A DNA stretch of 32,533 nt from Kitasatospora griseola (GCF_014648555.1 NZ_BMRI01000010.1:205521-238053), one strand, 5' to 3'; shown: positions 22,827-32,447, counted from the first letter of the stretch. The notes: generated by a model from the letters alone, not told the origin. Made by a program: numbers and translations.

Positions 22827-22922
22827 GGTCCATCCATCCTCGGTCGGCTTTTCCGGCTCCCTACGACCGACCACGGTAACCCCGCTGACGCCGGACCGAC
22901 CCACCTGGGGTCGGTCCGGAGG

Positions 22923-23471
22923 TCAGGCGGCGCGGCGGAGGTACTGGACGGGCACGGCGTCGGTGAGCCAGACACCGTTCGCAGACACTCGGAATTCGTG
23001 GCCGTCGGCGGCCATCGCGGCCGCGTCGACCTCCAGCACCACCGGCCGGCCGTGCCGGGAGCCGACCTTGACCGCCGTTTCGGTGTCGGCCGAGAGGTGG
23101 ACGTCCTGCCGGGTCATCGGGCGCAGGCCCTCGGCCAGGATGTACGGCAGGGTGCGCTCGGCGGTGCCGTGGAACAGCACGTCGGGCGGGGTGGTGGCGG
23201 GCAGGCCCAGGTCGACCTCGACGGTGTGGCCCTGACTGGCCCGGATGGACCTGCCGTCCTCGGAGTAGGCGAAGCGCCGCTTGTTGTTGGTGGCGACCAC
23301 GTGGTCCAGCTGGGCGCGGCTGAGCGGCCGGCGGTGCCGGGCCAGCGCGGCGAGCAGGGTGTCGACCGCCACCCAGCCCGCCGCGTCCAGGGAGACCCCG
23401 ACGGAGCCCGGGTCGTGTCGCAGGATGCGGCTGAGCATCTTCGACGTCTTGACGGTGTGCTTCTCGTCCAT
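22923..23471 (-). CDS. kptA: RNA 2'-phosphotransferase, Tpt1/KptA family
   Basis: This 182-residue protein has the full Tpt1/KptA pattern: LSRILRHDP with Arg18-His19, then KRRFAYSEDGRSIRASQGH (Arg65/66 region and His82). LFHGT (His101) and MTRQDVHLS (Arg121, His125) complete it. The enzyme moves an internal RNA 2'-phosphate to NAD+, making ADP-ribose 1'',2''-cyclic phosphate. In fungi it finishes tRNA splicing; bacteria lack that pathway, so its role here is open (repair of 2'-phosphorylated RNA or ADP-ribosylation of RNA ends). All catalytic Arg and His residues are kept, so it is probably active. It starts 30 bases after the tldE-like gene ends and may share its transcript. Confidence 0.93.
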   Translation of the reverse strand: MDEKHTVKTSKMLSRILRHDPGSVGVSLDAAGWVAVDTLLAALARHRRPLSRAQLDHVVATNNKRRFAYSEDGRSIRASQGHTVEVDLGLPATTPPDVLFHGTAERTLPYILAEGLRPMTRQDVHLSADTETAVKVGSRHGRPVVLEVDAAAMAADGHEFRVSANGVWLTDAVPVQYLRRAA

Positions 23472-23501
23472 CGGAGTCCCCCCAGGGGTTCGGTCGGCCG
23501 G

Positions 23502-24895
23502 TCAGGAGGCCTGACTGACCGAGCTCATGTTGAAGTCGGGCACGCGCACCGGCGGCATCGCAGCCCGGGTGAACCAGTCGCCCCACTCGCGGGGCAGGCA
23601 GCGTTCGGTGCGGCCCGCCTCGGTGATCCGGCCGAGCAGGTCGACCGGGGATTCGTTGAAGCGGAAGTTGTTGACCGCGCCGACCACTTCGCCGTTCTCG
23701 ACCAGGTAGACGCCGTCCCGGGTGAGGCCGGTGAGCAGCAGGGTGGCCGGGTCGACCTCGCGGATGTACCAGAGGCAGGTGAGCAGCAGGCCGCGCTCGG
23801 TGCGGGCGACCATCTCCTCCAGCGTCGGCGCGTCGGGCGCGGAGGTCTCCAGCACCAGATTGTCGATCGGCGGGTTGAGCGGCAGCCCGGCCAGGCCCGC
23901 GGAGTGGCGGGTGGTCAGCAGGTGGGTGAGCGTGCCGTCGCGCAGCCAGTCGGTGGCGGTCAGCGGTGCGCCGTTGTCGAACACCGAGTCGTTCTCGCCG
24001 GAGGCGTGGGTGAGCACGAACGGGGCGGCCTGGATACCGGGCTCGGCCGGGTCGGAGCGCAGCGTCAGCGGCAGCGGGCTGAGCTGCTCGCCGATCCGCG
24101 TGCCCCCGCCGGGCTTGGAGAACACCGAGCGGCCCTCGACCGCGTCCCGCGCGCCGGACGACCAGCTCAGGTAGACCAGCAGGTCGGCGACGGCGGACGG
24201 CGACAGGATGGTCTCGTAGCGGCCGGCCGGCAGGTCGATCCGCTTGCGGCCCCAGCCGAGCCGGCGCGTCAGGTCGGCGTGCAGGGCGGTGACGTCGACG
24301 TCCGTGAAGTCCCGGGTGCCGGCGCCGACCCAGGCGGAGCCGGACAGGTCGGCGGTCTTGAGGTTCAGCTCGACGGCGCCGGTGGGCTGGTCGTGGCGCA
24401 GCCGCAGGCCGGTGGAGCTGCCCAGGTAGGAGGACGTCATCTCGTGCCGGGCGAAGCCGTACAGCAGCTCGCCGCCCGCCCGGGCGCGGGCGAAGGCCTC
24501 GCCGAGGGCGGGCGCGAACGCGTCGAACACGCCGATGTCGGTGACCAGCGGGGCCTCGGTGAAGCGCGGGTCGGCGGGCCGACCGGTGATCAGCGGCTGG
24601 GCGTCCTCGGCGGGTTCGGCGGCCCGGGCGGCGGCCTCGGCGGCGCGCACCAGCTGCTCGATGTCGTCGAGCGTGACGGCCTCCTGGGCGACCACGCCGG
24701 CGGCGGTGCCCTGCGTGCCGTTCACGGTGGAGATCACCGTCAGCCGGCGGCCGCGGGTGACGCCGTTGGTGGTCAGCGCGTTGCCGGCCCAGCGCAGGTT
24801 GGCGGTGGACTCCTCGTCGACGATCACCACGCAGCCGTCGGCGCGGGACAGTTCGAGGGCGCGTTCCACCAGCTCGTGGGGGTGCGTGAGGGACA

Positions 24896-24896
<1 letters not shown>
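23502..24896 (-). CDS. TldE/PmbA-like subunit of the TldD-TldE metalloprotease
   Basis: This 464-residue protein has the TldD/PmbA fold, with N-terminal ADGCVVIVDEESTANLRWAGNALTTNG and C-terminal LLLTGLTRDGVYLVENGEVVGAVNNFRFNESPVDLLGRI. It lacks the HExxxH zinc motif, as TldE partners do. The start codon shares one base with the stop of the tldD-like gene (TGATG), so the two subunits are made together. In Escherichia coli the TldD-TldE heterodimer degrades unfolded peptides and processes microcin B17 and CcdA. In actinobacteria it can also trim RiPP leader peptides, although no precursor gene is visible here. Confidence 0.9.
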
Positions 24897-26422
<1,526 letters not shown>

Positions 26423-26510
26423 CGGGCTCCCTGGGTCGAGGATCGGGTGCGGCGGGCCGCCCCCGGGTCGAGGGCACACCCGCTCGCATCATCCCCGGCC
26501 GCAGGGCGTT

Positions 26511-26530
26511 CGGCCAGCAAATATTGGCCG
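26511..26530. promoter_or_regulatory. AT-rich inverted repeat upstream of the tldD-like gene
   Basis: CGGCCA and TGGCCG flank GCAAATAT: a perfect 6-base inverted repeat with an unusually AT-rich 8-base centre in a G/C-rich region. It may be an operator or part of the promoter. Confidence 0.35.
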
Positions 26531-26537
26531 AGCCGCC

Positions 26538-26552
26538 CTGACGCACCGTCAG
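26538..26552. promoter_or_regulatory. Palindromic operator candidate CTGAC-N5-GTCAG (second copy)
   Basis: CTGACGCACCGTCAG is a full palindrome around its central base and matches the site before the glycosidase gene (3652-3666) at 13 of 15 positions. It lies between the MBL gene end and the tldD-like gene. Confidence 0.4.
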
Positions 26553-26559
26553 TTCGACG

Positions 26560-27690
26560 TCACGCCAGCGCCTCCCACCAGCCGTCCAGCTCCGGCGGAT
26601 CGGCCACCTCCACCCGCTGCCCCGGACGCGGCACCGCCAGCGCGACCCCCTGCGCCTTCGCCTCCGCCAGCAGCCGCTCCACCGGCTCCGCCCAGCGGTG
26701 CGGCGCCAGGTTGAACGTGCACCAGTGCACCGGCAGCAGCAGGCCGCCGCGCAGCTCCAGATGCGCCCGGACCGCGTCCTCCGGAGTCAGGTGGATGTCC
26801 GCCCACGCGGCGTCGTACGCGCCGATCGCCATCAGCGCGGCGTCGAACGGGCCGTGCTGCTCGCCGATCCGGGCGAAACCCTCGAAGTAGCCCGAGTCGC
26901 CGGTGAAGAACACCCGGCGCTCCGGCCCCGCCACCACCCACGAGCCCCACAGCGTGGTGTTGCGGGTGAAACCCCGGCCGGAGAAGTGGTGCGCGGCGGT
27001 CAGCGTCAGCGTCAACTCGCCGAGCGTGCACGTCTCGTCCCAGTCCAGCTCGATGATCCGGTGCTCCGGCACGCCCCAGCGCCGCAGGTGCCCGCCGATG
27101 CCCAGCGGCACCGCGAACGGCGCCGACTGGAGCTCCACCAGGCGGCGCACCGTCGCCATGTCCAGGTGGTCGTAGTGGTCGTGCGAGATCAGCACCGCGT
27201 CCACCTGCGGCAGCGACGCCAGGTCCACCGGCACCGGGTGCAGCCGCTTCGGGCCCGCCAGGTGGGACGGCGAACAGCGGTCCGACCACATCGGATCCAC
27301 CAGCACCCGGCAGCCGTCCAGCTCCAGCAGCGCCGACGCGTGCCCGTACCAGGTCACCGCCACGCCCTCGGACGCCGCGGCCGACGGCTCCGGCGCCGCC
27401 AGCGGCACCGCACCGGCCGGCACCCGGCCCTCCTTCTCGAACAGCATCCGGCGCAGCGTCGCCGCGTCCGGGCTGCCCGGCACACCGGACGAGACCTGCG
27501 AGGGCGCGTTGTGGAACACCCCGTCCCGGTACTGCGGGGAGACCCGCACCCGCGGATCCAGCGGGTCCGGCCGTCGCCCGAACTGGGCCGGCAGCTCCCG
27601 CAGCGCCCACGCCGCCGCACCCACCACCGTCAGGGCCGCCACCGCCGCCAGCGCCCGGCGGCCTGCCCGGCCAGGGAGTGCACCACTCAT
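26560..27690 (-). CDS. MBL-fold metallo-hydrolase, NAPE-PLD/RomA-like, membrane-anchored
   Basis: This 376-residue protein starts at ATG 27690, with GGAG upstream. An N-terminal hydrophobic segment (about 12-28, ALAAVAALTVVGAAAWAL) anchors it or directs export by Sec or Tat (an RR pair precedes it). The metal site is SHDHYDHLD (HxHxDH). Further ligands are in AAHHFSGRGFTRNTTLWGSWV, FFTGDSGYF and the C-terminal LPVHWCTF. WYGHASALLELDG and DPMWSDRCSP are typical of the NAPE-PLD/RomA branch of metallo-beta-lactamase-fold enzymes, which includes phospholipase D-type hydrolases. The substrate is unknown; a phospholipid or phosphodiester is plausible. It is monocistronic. Confidence 0.85.
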   Translation of the reverse strand: MSGALPGRAGRRALAAVAALTVVGAAAWALRELPAQFGRRPDPLDPRVRVSPQYRDGVFHNAPSQVSSGVPGSPDAATLRRMLFEKEGRVPAGAVPLAAPEPSAAASEGVAVTWYGHASALLELDGCRVLVDPMWSDRCSPSHLAGPKRLHPVPVDLASLPQVDAVLISHDHYDHLDMATVRRLVELQSAPFAVPLGIGGHLRRWGVPEHRIIELDWDETCTLGELTLTLTAAHHFSGRGFTRNTTLWGSWVVAGPERRVFFTGDSGYFEGFARIGEQHGPFDAALMAIGAYDAAWADIHLTPEDAVRAHLELRGGLLLPVHWCTFNLAPHRWAEPVERLLAEAKAQGVALAVPRPGQRVEVADPPELDGWWEALA

Positions 27691-27781
27691 CGCGTCCGCT
27701 CCGATCGGCTCGCTCGAAACCGGTGCCCGGACTCTCCGGAGCACCCCCGGGGCAACGGCCGCCACCGGCCCGGCGTTCCCC

Positions 27782-27855
27782 GCACCGGATCCGCACCGGA
27801 CCCGGACAGGAGCCGGACGAGACCCGGACGGGACCCGGACGGCACCGGTACCGGG
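27782..27855. repeat. Degenerate ~11-base tandem repeat (CCGGAC units)
   Basis: Units related to GGACCCGGACG follow one another: two CGCACCGGA(T/C)C units, then AGACCCGGACG, GGACCCGGACG and GCACCGGTACC. They fill the non-coding space between the MBL gene start and the fabG promoter. The rest of 27691-27993 holds promoters but no gene. Confidence 0.6.
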
Positions 27856-27993
27856 ATTGTCGGGATGCAACAGAACTCACCCGGCAAGGCCTGTCGAAGG
27901 CAGCTTCGCCCGAGCTCGCACCCTACCGATAGCGTCACAGGTGGCTACGCGTGCGGTCGGCACGCGCACATCGAGTAGGGAAGAGGTGGACCG

Positions 27994-28713
27994 TTGAGCC
28001 GCTCGGTACTGGTCACCGGAGGTAACCGGGGCATCGGCCTCGCCATCGCCCAGAGCTTCGCCGAGGCGGGCGACAAGGTCGCCATCACCAGCCGCAACGG
28101 CGAGGTTCCGGCGGAACTCGCCAAGTACGACGTCCTCGCGGTGCGCGCCGACATCACCGACACCGAGCAGGTCGACGCCGCCTTCACCGAGATCGAGGCC
28201 GCCCACGGCCCGGTCGAGGTCCTGGTCGCCAACGCCGGCATCACCAAGGACACCCTGCTGCTGCGCATGTCCGAGGACGACTTCACGTCCGTCCTGGAGA
28301 CCAACCTCACCGGCACCTTCCGGGTCGTGAAGCGCGCCGCCGCCAAGATGCTGCGCGCCCGCAAGGGCCGCGTGGTGCTGATCTCCTCCGTGGTGGGCCT
28401 CAGCGGCTCCGCCGGCCAGGCCAACTACGCCGCCTCCAAGGCCGGCCTGGTCGGCTTCGCCCGCTCGCTGGCCCGCGAACTCGGCTCCCGCAACATCACC
28501 GTCAACGTGATCGCGCCCGGCTTCGTCGACACCGACATGACCGCCGTGCTCAGCGAGGAGCGCCGCAAGGAGATCGTCTCCGGCGTCCCCCTGGGCCGCT
28601 ACGCCGCCCCCGCCGAGATCGCCTCGGCCGCGCGGTTCCTGGCCTCCGACGAGGCCGCGTACATCACCGGAGCCGTCATTCCCGTGGACGGCGGATTGGG
28701 CATGGGTCACTGA
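27994..28713 (+). CDS. fabG: 3-oxoacyl-ACP reductase FabG
   Basis: This 239-residue NADPH-dependent reductase is of the usual FabG length. TGGNRGIG (8-15) is the cofactor loop, VANAG the NNAG-like motif, and the active site is Asn104, Ser131/132, Tyr145 and Lys149 (YAASK). The end, ITGAVIPVDGGLGMGH, is typical. The start is TTG 27994, chosen because AGAGGTGG lies just upstream and the protein begins directly with the first beta strand. A possible -10, TAGCGT, is at 27930-27935. The fabI gene follows after 2 bases, so the two reductive steps of fatty acid elongation are co-expressed, an arrangement also found as mabA-inhA in mycobacteria. Confidence 0.93.
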   Translation: MSRSVLVTGGNRGIGLAIAQSFAEAGDKVAITSRNGEVPAELAKYDVLAVRADITDTEQVDAAFTEIEAAHGPVEVLVANAGITKDTLLLRMSEDDFTSVLETNLTGTFRVVKRAAAKMLRARKGRVVLISSVVGLSGSAGQANYAASKAGLVGFARSLARELGSRNITVNVIAPGFVDTDMTAVLSEERRKEIVSGVPLGRYAAPAEIASAARFLASDEAAYITGAVIPVDGGLGMGH

Positions 28714-28715
28714 CC

Positions 28716-29483
28716 ATGACTGGAATTCTCGAAGGCAAGCGCATCCTGATCACCGGCGTGCTGATGGAGTCCTCCATCGCCTTCCACACCGCGAAGCTCG
28801 CCCAGGAGCAGGGCGCCGAGATCATCCTCACCGCCTTCCCCCGGCCCAGCCTCACCGAGCGCATCGCCAAGAAGCTGCCCAAGCCGGTCAAGGTCCTGGA
28901 GCTCGACGTCTCCAGCGCCGAGCAGCTGGCCGGCATCGCCGACCAGGTCCGCGAGCACCTGCCGACCCTGGACGGCGTCGTCCACTCCATCGGCTTCGCC
29001 CCGCAGGACGCGCTCGGCGGCAACTTCCTGGACACCCCGTGGGAGTCCGTCGCCACCGCCATGCAGGTCTCCGCGTACTCGCTGAAGTCCCTCACCACCG
29101 CGCTGCTCCCGCTCATGCAGGACGGCGGCTCGGTGGTCGGCCTGACCTTCGACGCGCAGTTCGCCTGGCCGCAGTACGACTGGATGGGCCCGGCGAAGGC
29201 CGCCCTCGAGTCCACCAACCGCTACCTCGCCCGTTACCTCGGCGAGCGCGACATCCGCTGCAACCTGATCTCGGCGGGCCCGATCGGCTCGATGGCCGCG
29301 AAGTCCATCCCCGGCTTCCCCGACCTCGCCGCCACCTGGGACACCCGCTCCCCGCTCAAGTGGGACCTCTCCGACCCGGAGCCGGCCGGCCGCGGCGTCG
29401 TCGCGCTGCTCAGCGACTGGTTCCCGAAGACCACCGGCGAGATCATCCACGTCGACGGCGGTCTGCACGCGATCGGCGCGTAA
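28716..29483 (+). CDS. fabI: Enoyl-ACP reductase FabI, InhA type
   Basis: This 255-residue protein catalyses the last reduction of type II fatty acid elongation. The cofactor loop GVLMESSIAF (14-23) has the SIA motif of the FabI/InhA group. The active site is Tyr154 and Lys161 (YDWMGPAK, spacing Y-x6-K), with the YxWM wording of InhA rather than enterobacterial FabI. HSIGFAPQDALGG (90-102), GLTFDAQFAWP (142-152) and the substrate-loop region SAGPIGSMAAKSIPGF are also InhA-like. It overlaps no gene but follows fabG by 2 bases and so belongs to its operon. A hairpin follows at 29537-29562. Confidence 0.94.
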   Translation: MTGILEGKRILITGVLMESSIAFHTAKLAQEQGAEIILTAFPRPSLTERIAKKLPKPVKVLELDVSSAEQLAGIADQVREHLPTLDGVVHSIGFAPQDALGGNFLDTPWESVATAMQVSAYSLKSLTTALLPLMQDGGSVVGLTFDAQFAWPQYDWMGPAKAALESTNRYLARYLGERDIRCNLISAGPIGSMAAKSIPGFPDLAATWDTRSPLKWDLSDPEPAGRGVVALLSDWFPKTTGEIIHVDGGLHAIGA

Positions 29484-29536
29484 CGAGTTTCTCCAGGGGC
29501 TCGGAGAACTGCGAGGTCGAGCTGCTGGTGGTCGAG

Positions 29537-29562
29537 GACGGCGGTCGGTCATGGCCGCCGTC
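29537..29562. terminator. Hairpin between the fabI and gntR ends
   Basis: GACGGCGG and CCGCCGTC pair perfectly over 8 bases with a 10-base loop. It sits between convergent genes and could serve both. A second imperfect stem lies at 29485-29509. Confidence 0.45.
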
Positions 29563-29610
29563 GGTGACGGACGGGACCCGGAACAACGGGACCTGTCCGC
29601 ACCCCGTCGA

Positions 29611-30309
29611 TCACCAGCAGCCTTGGCCCCGCCGTTCCCCGGGCCCCTCGCTGTTCCCCCCGATCGCCTGGCCGGCGGCCTTCGCGGCCTTCTCCGCGTC
29701 GCCCGACCTGATCGCGTCGAGGATGTCCGAGTGCGAGACCCAGCGGTGGGGGAGGAGGTCGGGGCCGACGTCGTGGCGCAGGTGGGCGAGGAGGACCTCG
29801 CCGAGGTCGGCGTAGATCGCGGCGAGGACGTCGTTGTGGGCGGCGGCCACCACCGCGTGGTGGAAGGCGGCGTCGGCCTGGATGAAGTCCTCGGGGACAC
29901 CGGCGTGCCAGGCGGCGTCGCGGCGGGCCAGCGCGGCGTCGAGGAGTTCGAGGTCGCGCGCGGTGCGGCGGGTCGCGGCGAAGCCGGCGGCGGAGGTCTC
30001 CAGGGTCGCGCGGAGTTCGGCGACCTGGCTCCGGTCGGCGTCGGCGAACCGGCGGTGCATGACGCCGGCGAGTTCGCTGGTGGCCAGGACGTAGGTGCCG
30101 GAGCCCTGGCGGATGTCGACCAGCCCGTTGTGAGCGAGGGCGCGGACGGCTTCGCGGATGGTGTTGCGTGCGACGCCGAGCTGGTCGACCAGCTCCGCCT
30201 CGGTCGGGATGCGTGATCCCACCGGCCACTCGCCCGAGGTGATCTGGGCCCGGAGTTGGGCGATCACCTGGTCGGAGAGCGGGGTGCGGCGAGTGGTCGA
30301 CAGCGCCAA
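29611..30309 (-). CDS. GntR family regulator, FadR subfamily (FCD domain)
   Basis: This 232-residue regulator has an N-terminal winged HTH (about 8-76; IPTEAELVDQLGVARNTIREAVRALAHNGLVDIRQGSGTYV). An all-helical FCD ligand domain follows (about 90-215), with ELRATLETSAAGFAA, DAAFHHAVVAAAHND and HSDILDAIRSGDAEKAAKAA. The Asp and His residues in these are the usual metal-binding positions. The start is TTG 30309, with AAGGAG upstream. It is divergent from the CynX/NimT-type exporter, and the 77-base gap holds a palindrome, so it most likely controls that exporter and itself in response to a small acid. The ligand is unknown. Confidence 0.9.
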   Translation of the reverse strand: MALSTTRRTPLSDQVIAQLRAQITSGEWPVGSRIPTEAELVDQLGVARNTIREAVRALAHNGLVDIRQGSGTYVLATSELAGVMHRRFADADRSQVAELRATLETSAAGFAATRRTARDLELLDAALARRDAAWHAGVPEDFIQADAAFHHAVVAAAHNDVLAAIYADLGEVLLAHLRHDVGPDLLPHRWVSHSDILDAIRSGDAEKAAKAAGQAIGGNSEGPGERRGQGCW

Positions 30310-30339
30310 GGTCGGGCTCCTTCTGTGGTTTACGTCATC

Positions 30340-30345
30340 AGGATA
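30340..30345 (-). promoter_or_regulatory. Probable -10 box (TATCCT) of the gntR gene
   Basis: Minus-strand TATCCT fits TANNNT and would give a leader of about 25 bases with AAGGAG. Confidence 0.45.
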
Positions 30346-30352
30346 CCGGGGC

Positions 30353-30362
30353 GACTTAAGTC
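30353..30362. promoter_or_regulatory. GACTTAAGTC palindrome, probable GntR operator
   Basis: A perfect 10-base palindrome lies between the two divergent -10 boxes, where a bound regulator would block the exporter promoter. GTCATC recurs at 30334-30339 and 30360-30365. Confidence 0.5.
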
Positions 30363-30374
30363 ATCCCATGATTC

Positions 30375-30380
30375 TATGAT
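30375..30380 (+). promoter_or_regulatory. -10 box (TATGAT) of the leaderless exporter gene
   Basis: TATGAT ends 6 bases before ATG 30387, which has no ribosome-binding site. Confidence 0.6.
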
Positions 30381-30386
30381 TGCGCC

Positions 30387-31676
30387 ATGTCTACCGCAGC
30401 AGACCCCTCAGCAACCGAGACCGAGAGCCTTCGACCATCCCCTCAGTCCGCCACCGCCACCGCCGGCCCGTCGCCGGCGGTCCGCAATGTCGGCGCCGCC
30501 CTGCTGGCCGTCGGCGTGGCCGCCGCCGCGGTCAACCTGCGTCCCGTGGTGACCAGCCTCGGCGCGCTGCTCGACCCGGTCCAGAAGGACCTCGGGATGA
30601 GCGCCACGGTGGCCGGCCTGCTCGCCGCGGTGCCGCCGCTGTGTTTCGCGGCGCTGGGCGTCGCCGCCCCGGGCCTGGCCCGCCGGCTGGGTCCGATCAC
30701 CGTGGTGGCGGCCGCGATGGGCGCCATCACGGCGGGTGTGCTGGCCCGCTCCTTCACCGGTTCCACCGCGGTGTTCCTGCTGCTCACCGCGCTGGCGCTG
30801 GCCGGAGTGGCGCTGGCCAACGTGCTGCTGCCGGTGGTGATCAAGCGGTACTTCCCGGACCGGGTCGGTCCGATGATCGGCCTGTACTCGATGGCGCTGT
30901 CGGTCGGCACCTCGCTGGCCGCCGCCACCACCGTCCCGCTGGCCGACGCGCTCGGCGGCTCCTGGCGGCTGGGCCTCGGCGTCTGGGCGCTGCCCGCCGT
31001 GCTCGCGCTGGTGCTGTGGCTGGCGGTGCTGTTCGTCCGCCGCGAGAAGGGCGGCAGCGTCTCGGCCGAGCCCGCGCCGGCCCACGTCCGGCTGCCGATC
31101 CTGCGCAGCCGCACCGCGTGGGCGCTGGGCGCGTTCTTCGGCCTGCAGTCCACCAGCGCGTACAGCGCGATGGGCTTCCTGCCGAAGATCTACCACGACG
31201 CCGGTGTCTCGGAGTCCGCGTCCGGCGTGCTGCTGGCCCTGGTGATGGCGGTCAGCGTGCCGGTCTCGTTCGCGCTGCCCAACCTGGCCGCCCGGGGCGG
31301 CGACCAGCGGCTGTACGTGGTGGTGCTGGGCCTGTGCGGCATCGCCGGCTACCTCGGGCTGATGCTGGCCGCCGGGACGGTGCCGTGGCTTTGGGCGATC
31401 CTGGTCGGCCTGTCGATGTGCGCGTTCCCGCTGGCGCTGACCATGCTCGGCCTGCGCGCCCGCACCCCGGGCGGGGTGGCCCAGCTGTCGGCGTTCGCGC
31501 AGAGCCTGGGCTACCTGATCTGCATCCCGGGCCCGATCGTGATGGGCGCGCTCTACGAGAACACCGGCGAGTGGTACCTGCCGTTGGGCCTGCTGGCGCT
31601 GCTGCTGGTGCCGCAGATCCTGGTCGGCGTGCGTGCCGCCCGGGCCCGGCACATCGAGGACGAGGTCGTCGGTTAG
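30387..31676 (+). CDS. MFS transporter of the CynX/NimT group
   Basis: This 429-residue membrane protein has about 12 helices after a 30-residue Ser/Thr/Pro-rich cytoplasmic N-terminus. AAAVNLRPVVTSLGALLDPVQKDLGMSATVAGLLAAVPPLCFAALG carries the NLRP motif of the CynX/NimT (cyanate / 2-nitroimidazole) group. FGLQSTSAYSAMGFLPKIYHDAGVSE in helix 7 is equally characteristic. Substrate prediction is unsafe, since the group moves many small anionic or aromatic compounds, mostly outward. It is divergent from a GntR/FCD gene that probably regulates it. Its own stop, TAG, is part of the -10 box of the microprotein gene that follows. Confidence 0.9.
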   Translation: MSTAADPSATETESLRPSPQSATATAGPSPAVRNVGAALLAVGVAAAAVNLRPVVTSLGALLDPVQKDLGMSATVAGLLAAVPPLCFAALGVAAPGLARRLGPITVVAAAMGAITAGVLARSFTGSTAVFLLLTALALAGVALANVLLPVVIKRYFPDRVGPMIGLYSMALSVGTSLAAATTVPLADALGGSWRLGLGVWALPAVLALVLWLAVLFVRREKGGSVSAEPAPAHVRLPILRSRTAWALGAFFGLQSTSAYSAMGFLPKIYHDAGVSESASGVLLALVMAVSVPVSFALPNLAARGGDQRLYVVVLGLCGIAGYLGLMLAAGTVPWLWAILVGLSMCAFPLALTMLGLRARTPGGVAQLSAFAQSLGYLICIPGPIVMGALYENTGEWYLPLGLLALLLVPQILVGVRAARARHIEDEVVG

Positions 31677-31679
31677 GCT
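31674..31679 (+). promoter_or_regulatory. -10 box (TAGGCT) overlapping the exporter stop codon
   Basis: TAGGCT begins with the TAG stop of the exporter and ends 7 bases before ATG 31687, which has no ribosome-binding site. Confidence 0.55.
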
Positions 31680-31686
31680 CGGCGAC

Positions 31687-31809
31687 ATGCCAGTTCTCGA
31701 ACCGAATCCCCAGGGCGGCCAGAAGAAGCTGCTGCAGATGCTCGGCGTGATCGCCGGGATCGTGGTGCTGATCGCGATCGTCGCGACCGTCGCCCAGAAC
31801 ATGGGCTGA
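31687..31809 (+). CDS. 40-residue membrane microprotein, SGM_5486 transporter-associated type
   Basis: The frame opens at ATG 31687, 10 bases after the exporter stop, and ends at TGA 31807-31809. The N-terminus MPVLEPNPQGGQKKLL is polar with two Lys. It is followed by one membrane helix (about 18-36, LGVIAGIVVLIAIVATVA) and a short end. Size, the MPVLxPNPQ-GQKKLL start and the place beside an MFS gene fit the streptomycete SGM_5486 transporter-associated family, as I remember it. No function has been shown; a regulatory or stabilising partner of the exporter is an inference. It is likely leaderless, with its own -10 box, besides possible read-through from the exporter gene. Confidence 0.75.
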   Translation: MPVLEPNPQGGQKKLLQMLGVIAGIVVLIAIVATVAQNMG

Positions 31810-31919
31810 TCCGGCCTCGCGCCCGCCGCCCGCGCCGAGCGGAGGAGCGGCCACCCGCAGGGGTGGCAGCTTCGCCGACCACGCGACCGGGCGGCGGTTT
31901 TCTGCGAAGCTCTAGGGGT

Positions 31920-32447
31920 ATGAGCGCCGACACTCCTCGTAGGATCATCGTTCTTCGCCATGCCCGGGCCGACTGGCCCGACCAGGTCGACGACCACGAC
32001 CGCCCGCTGGCCGACCGCGGGCGAGTCCAGGCCACCGAGGCGGGCCGCTGGCTCGCCGACTCCGGCGTCAACCCCGACCACGTGCTCTGCTCGACCGCGC
32101 TGCGCACCCGGGAGACCTGGAAGCTGGTCGCCCATGAGCTGCCCAAGCGGCCCCGGAAGACGGTCTACGAGGACCGGGTGTACGAGGCCCAGCCCGGCCG
32201 GCTGATCGAGGTGATCCAGGAGACCCCCGAGGAACACGCCGACCTCCTGCTGGTCGGCCACAACCCCGGCGTGCTGGGCCTGACCCAGGTGCTGGCCGGC
32301 GACGAGGGCGACGCCGAGGAGCTCAATCGGATGCGGCTGAACGGCTTCCCGCCGGCCGCGGTGGCGGTGCTCAGCCTGAACGGCCCGTGGAAGCTGGTCG
32401 AGCCCGGCGTGGCCCGGCTGGAGTCGTACTTCATGCCGCAGGACTGA
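31920..32447 (+). CDS. SixA-type histidine phosphatase family protein
   Basis: This 175-residue protein of the phosphoglycerate-mutase-like superfamily is read from ATG 31920. IIVLRHARADWPD carries the RHx motif (Arg13, His14, the phospho-accepting His). STALRTRETW supplies the second Arg, and LLLVGHNPGVLGL the second catalytic His. The length and the single small domain fit SixA, which dephosphorylates phospho-histidine in phosphorelay proteins, but related enzymes act on small molecules. No clear ribosome-binding site is present (TAGGGG is only 1 base away) and the upstream box GAAGCT is a poor -10, so the exact start is less certain. The in-frame ATG 31863 would add 19 residues without homology. 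Confidence 0.87.
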   Translation: MSADTPRRIIVLRHARADWPDQVDDHDRPLADRGRVQATEAGRWLADSGVNPDHVLCSTALRTRETWKLVAHELPKRPRKTVYEDRVYEAQPGRLIEVIQETPEEHADLLLVGHNPGVLGLTQVLAGDEGDAEELNRMRLNGFPPAAVAVLSLNGPWKLVEPGVARLESYFMPQD

